Translations under genes and position numbers: made by a program
Notes under the pieces: generated by a model
What the model was told of the DNA's origin: nothing
Database searches by the model: none
What the model saw: only the letters and a program-made list of their open reading frames with translations
Assembly: GCA_937125395.1 (NCBI GenBank)
Contig: CAKZLI010000039.1
Coordinates: 1-37,945, forward strand
DNA: 37,945 nucleotides
Source: an uncultured Glaciecola sp.
GTDB taxonomy: Bacteria > Pseudomonadota > Gammaproteobacteria > Enterobacterales > Alteromonadaceae
Direction of reading: 5' to 3'
Shown here: in pieces, positions 35,073 through 37,945 of the stretch
How positions within the stretch are numbered: the stretch's first letter is position 1
Layout of the letters: each line of letters starts with the position of its first letter

Positions 35073-37682
35073 ATGAATAAAAATACAATGAAATTAGCAA
35101 TCACGGCTTCTGCCGTTGCTTTAGCTTTAAATTCTAATATAACAATAGCGCAAGAAGCCTCTTCGAATGTTGAACGTATTGCAGTAACAGGTTCTTTAAT
35201 CAAACGTACTGATATGGAAGGGCCTTCACCGCTCACGTCTATTGATGCAGACCAAATAGCGAACAGTGGTGTTACAGATTTAATCAGTTTATTCACTAAA
35301 TTACCTATCTCTGGCCAAGGGACTTTTTCAACTCAAGGTAATAGCAGTGATGACACTGCTAATGGTGGTTCAAGTGTTTCATTACGTGGTTTAGGTGCTG
35401 ATTCGACATTAATTTTAATTAATGGTCGCCGTGTGTCAGTTTCTCCATTTGCAAAAGGCATCGATACCGCGTTTGTTGATATTAATAATATCCCACTATC
35501 AGCCATTGCTCGAGTTGATATTCTAAAGGATGGCGCCTCAGCCACATATGGTTCAGATGCTATTGCAGGTGTTATTAATGTCGTATTAAAAGAAGATTTT
35601 GAAGGCGTTGAAGTGTCAGCTAAGCACGGTACTACAGCCGATGGTGGTGGTACGGAACAAAATGTTAGCGTCATCTTTGGTAGTAGCACTGAGAAATTTA
35701 AACATACCTTTATATTAGATTACTCAGATCGAGAAGAAATTTTATATGGTGATCGCAGTTATTCAGCATCGGCAAATCAATCAGCCCTGCGTCCAAATGA
35801 TGCTGATGCTGTTGATTTTAGAAGCTCTGCGGGAATTCCAGGAACAATTGCACTAGCATCTGATCCAACCAATAGAATCATAGACGAATTTGGTGCAGAC
35901 CGATGTGCTGAGCAAGATATTGACCGCGCAGCTGCTATATGTCGCTATGACTATGCACCAGTTATGACCATGGTGCCTGATGCTGAACGCTTTAGCTTTA
36001 ATTACCTAGGCCGTTATGAAATTGATGACAGCACACGTGCATTTGTTGATTTTAATGGACAAAACTCTAAGTCTATCGTTCGTGGTGCAGGTAGCCCTAG
36101 CTTCAATGAATTATTCATGGACGGCGATAATGGTAATCACCCATTTGCCGATGCACCATCACATCCGTTTTATCAACAAGATTTAACCATGCGTCGCCGT
36201 ACAGTCGATATTGGTAACCGAGAAAAACGTGTTGATACCGATTATTTCCGCACCATCTTAGGTCTACAAGGTGAAATCAGCGATTGGAATTGGGAAACAG
36301 CGTACAGCTATATCAAGAGTGAATCAGTAGAACGCGGAGTTGACGGTTTTCCAAATTCAAGACGTGTTCAAGAAGCAATTGACAGTGAACTATGGAATCC
36401 ATTTGAACCATCAACTAACACTCAAGCTGCACTAGATTATATTGAAACCACGACTACTCGTGTTGGTAAATCTACGAGTAAATCATATGATGCCACTATC
36501 TCAGGTCCATTGATGGAGCTTGCTGCTGGCGAGGTAATGTTAGCAGTAAAAGCAGAATATAGAGAAGAAGCAATCAGCGATAACCCGGATGATCAATTCT
36601 TACGTGGTGATATTTTTGGTACAGAATCAACTGCAGCTAATGGTGAGCGAGATAGTACTGCTTTTGCAGCAGAGTTGGCGATCCCAGTCACTGATAATTT
36701 AGAAGTACAATTAGCTGTGCGTCATGAAGATTACAGTGATTTTGGTACAACTACCGATCCTAAAGTATCATTTTTATGGTCACCATTAGATACATTATCT
36801 TTTCGTGGTTCTTATGGTACAGCCTTTAGAGCACCATCATTGCATCAGTTAGGTTTAGGTAGAACAGATGAGTCTCCTAATCTGATCGACCCAATACGCT
36901 GTGCAGCAGTTAATCTAGGTTGTGAGCCAGCTGAGTACACTGCTGTGTTTGCAGGTAATCCAGAACTGGGTCCTGAAGAGTCTAAAAGTTATAATTTAGG
37001 TATGATTTTTGAAGTAACTGAAGATATAGATTTTTCACTTGATTACTACAGTTATGATATTTCAAATATCATTGATTCAGATACACAATTTGTTATTTCT
37101 AACTTTGGTAGTAATGGCGCTATTGTTGAACGTATCCCTACTTCTGATCTAGCTGATCCAGGTGAAGTTGTTAGAATTTTTGATTCATTCCAAAACATCG
37201 GTGATTTAGAAACCACAGGTTTAGATTTTGACCTTGGTTATAAATTAGCGTCAGACGTGGGTGATTTTAAATTTGGGTTTGTGATGAACTACGTGCTTAA
37301 ATTTGAAGAGTATCGACCAGGTTTAAACGACCAACGTCGCTTAAATTTGGAAGCGGGTGATTTTGAACAACCTGAAATTCGTCATACAACTTCTGTTGAT
37401 TGGAGCCTGAATGATGTTAGTGCAACGGTTGCATTAAATTATATCGGAGAGTTTGGTGGTGATGCCGATTCTGGATTTGCAGATAAAACCATTGATTCAA
37501 TGGCAACAGTTGATGTTGTAATAAACTATCAAGGTTTTGAGAACACAGCGTTAAGTGTCGGAGCAACAAACTTGTTTAACGAAACACCACCTTTCAGCCA
37601 TCATGAGTTTGTCGGTTATGTCAATTCGATTCATAGTGGTCAAGGTCGCTTCGTATATGCAAAAGCATCTTACAAGTTTTAA
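35073..37682 (+). CDS. TonB-dependent outer-membrane receptor
   Basis: This receptor imports a large or scarce substrate across the outer membrane with energy from TonB. From ATG 35073 (AAGGAAAT precedes it) the protein has 869 aa; an ATG 24 bp upstream is in frame but lacks a ribosome site. It has a signal peptide (ends near ITIAQ), a plug with VERIAVTGSLIKRTDMEG, SVSLRGLGADSTLILINGRR and DILKDGASATYGSDAIAGVINV, and a 22-strand barrel. The barrel includes SFRGSYGTAFRAPSLHQLG and a final Phe (YAKASYKF) as required for BAM insertion. This plug type is common in Alteromonadales and Xanthomonads. The substrate is not readable. No Fur box is seen upstream, so it need not be a siderophore. Confidence 0.93.
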   Translation: MNKNTMKLAITASAVALALNSNITIAQEASSNVERIAVTGSLIKRTDMEGPSPLTSIDADQIANSGVTDLISLFTKLPISGQGTFSTQGNSSDDTANGGSSVSLRGLGADSTLILINGRRVSVSPFAKGIDTAFVDINNIPLSAIARVDILKDGASATYGSDAIAGVINVVLKEDFEGVEVSAKHGTTADGGGTEQNVSVIFGSSTEKFKHTFILDYSDREEILYGDRSYSASANQSALRPNDADAVDFRSSAGIPGTIALASDPTNRIIDEFGADRCAEQDIDRAAAICRYDYAPVMTMVPDAERFSFNYLGRYEIDDSTRAFVDFNGQNSKSIVRGAGSPSFNELFMDGDNGNHPFADAPSHPFYQQDLTMRRRTVDIGNREKRVDTDYFRTILGLQGEISDWNWETAYSYIKSESVERGVDGFPNSRRVQEAIDSELWNPFEPSTNTQAALDYIETTTTRVGKSTSKSYDATISGPLMELAAGEVMLAVKAEYREEAISDNPDDQFLRGDIFGTESTAANGERDSTAFAAELAIPVTDNLEVQLAVRHEDYSDFGTTTDPKVSFLWSPLDTLSFRGSYGTAFRAPSLHQLGLGRTDESPNLIDPIRCAAVNLGCEPAEYTAVFAGNPELGPEESKSYNLGMIFEVTEDIDFSLDYYSYDISNIIDSDTQFVISNFGSNGAIVERIPTSDLADPGEVVRIFDSFQNIGDLETTGLDFDLGYKLASDVGDFKFGFVMNYVLKFEEYRPGLNDQRRLNLEAGDFEQPEIRHTTSVDWSLNDVSATVALNYIGEFGGDADSGFADKTIDSMATVDVVINYQGFENTALSVGATNLFNETPPFSHHEFVGYVNSIHSGQGRFVYAKASYKF

Positions 37683-37721
37683 ATACTGAATTAATATTAT
37701 TTAATAAATATTACAACTATA

Positions 37722-37748
37722 AAATCCTCCATTATTGGGGGATTTTTT
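37722..37748 (+). terminator. Intrinsic terminator of the receptor gene
   Basis: AAATCCTCC (37722-37730) pairs with GGGGGATTT (37737-37745, one U-G pair), followed by a T-run. Confidence 0.85.
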
Positions 37749-37782
37749 TATGCCAATTACATATTTAAAGAATTTTAGATAC

Positions 37783-37838
37783 AAAAAAACACCAAATCAG
37801 TTGCTAAAGGCTAGCCTTTAAAACCGAACTTAGTGTTT
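37783..37838 (-). terminator. Terminator downstream of tRNA-Asp
   Basis: On the minus strand an outer stem (37830-37838 with 37787-37795, one U-G pair) encloses a 16-bp palindrome TAAAGGCTAGCCTTTA (37805-37820) and is followed by seven T. It ends the tRNA transcript about 30 bp beyond the CCA. Confidence 0.75.
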
Positions 37839-37868
37839 ATTGTTGCTGCGGGGTATGCAGCATATAAA

Positions 37869-37945
37869 TGGCGGAGTGGACGGGACTCGAACCCGCGACC
37901 CCCGGCGTGACAGGCCGGTATTCTAACCAACTGAACTACCACTCC
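37869..37945 (-). tRNA. tRNA-Asp (anticodon GTC)
   Basis: A complete 77-nt cloverleaf reads on the minus strand: acceptor GGAGTGG with CCACTCC, D-arm GTTC-AGTTGGTTA-GAAT, anticodon stem CCGGC/GCCGG around CTGTCAC (anticodon GTC), variable loop, T-arm GCGGG-TTCGAGT-CCCGT, and encoded CCA after discriminator G. The first base is the last base of the window, so more tRNA genes may follow outside. Confidence 0.97.

Overview
The window looks like a chromosomal segment of a marine gammaproteobacterium, most likely Alteromonadales. The basis is the E. coli-like gene order yceD-rpmF-plsX-fabH-fabD-fabG-acpP-fabF-pabC-mltG-tmk, a long RNase E with a membrane-targeting helix, an astB gene of the arginine succinyltransferase pathway, a TonB-dependent receptor of a type common in that order, and moderate-to-low G+C. 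The exact genus cannot be told from the sequence alone.

Layout. (1) 1-~2445 is an AT-rich accessory segment. It holds the 5' part of an SF2 DEAH-box helicase (cut by the window edge), a small XRE-type regulator, an unrecognised 217-aa protein, a 26-bp near-perfect hairpin between the two divergent genes, and four copies of GTTTACAT just before the segment ends inside tmk. tmk is cut after about 100 codons, so this segment looks like one end of an inserted element, possibly a defence island. (2) 2435-10916 (minus strand) is the fatty-acid and cell-envelope operon: YceD, ribosomal protein L32, PlsX, FabH, FabD, FabG, ACP, FabF, PabC, MltG and the broken Tmk, with intrinsic terminators after acpP and after fabF. 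(3) 11050-13220 holds maf (plus strand), converging on a HAD phosphatase and rluC (minus strand). (4) 13221-16932 is rne with a long leader and a strong double terminator. (5) 16989-20290 is topA followed by a DUF2058 (YaiL-like) gene. (6) 20619-23334 holds astB and a DAACS-type symporter.

(7) 23420-25875 (minus strand) has lolD-lolE without an adjacent lolC, then a small secreted protein behind a near-consensus Fur box. (8) 26096-29148 is a two-gene sugar-utilisation operon: an SLC45/GPH-like permease and a GH13 alpha-glucosidase with a Val after the nucleophile, under a promoter whose spacer carries a LacI-family-like palindrome. (9) 29322-32206 holds an unrecognised gene, a frameshifted MFS gene, a small protein with an SSB-like acidic tip, and a family II pyrophosphatase. 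(10) 32277-34681 (minus strand) has a CotH-like secreted protein with a PKD domain, overlapping a TRIC/YadS-type channel gene. (11) 35073-37945 holds a TonB-dependent receptor and a complete tRNA-Asp at the window edge.

The central part is ordinary housekeeping DNA. The left 2.4 kb is the most likely place for something undescribed: a helicase-regulator-orphan module at the edge of an element inserted in an essential gene, with an unusual hairpin and repeat architecture.
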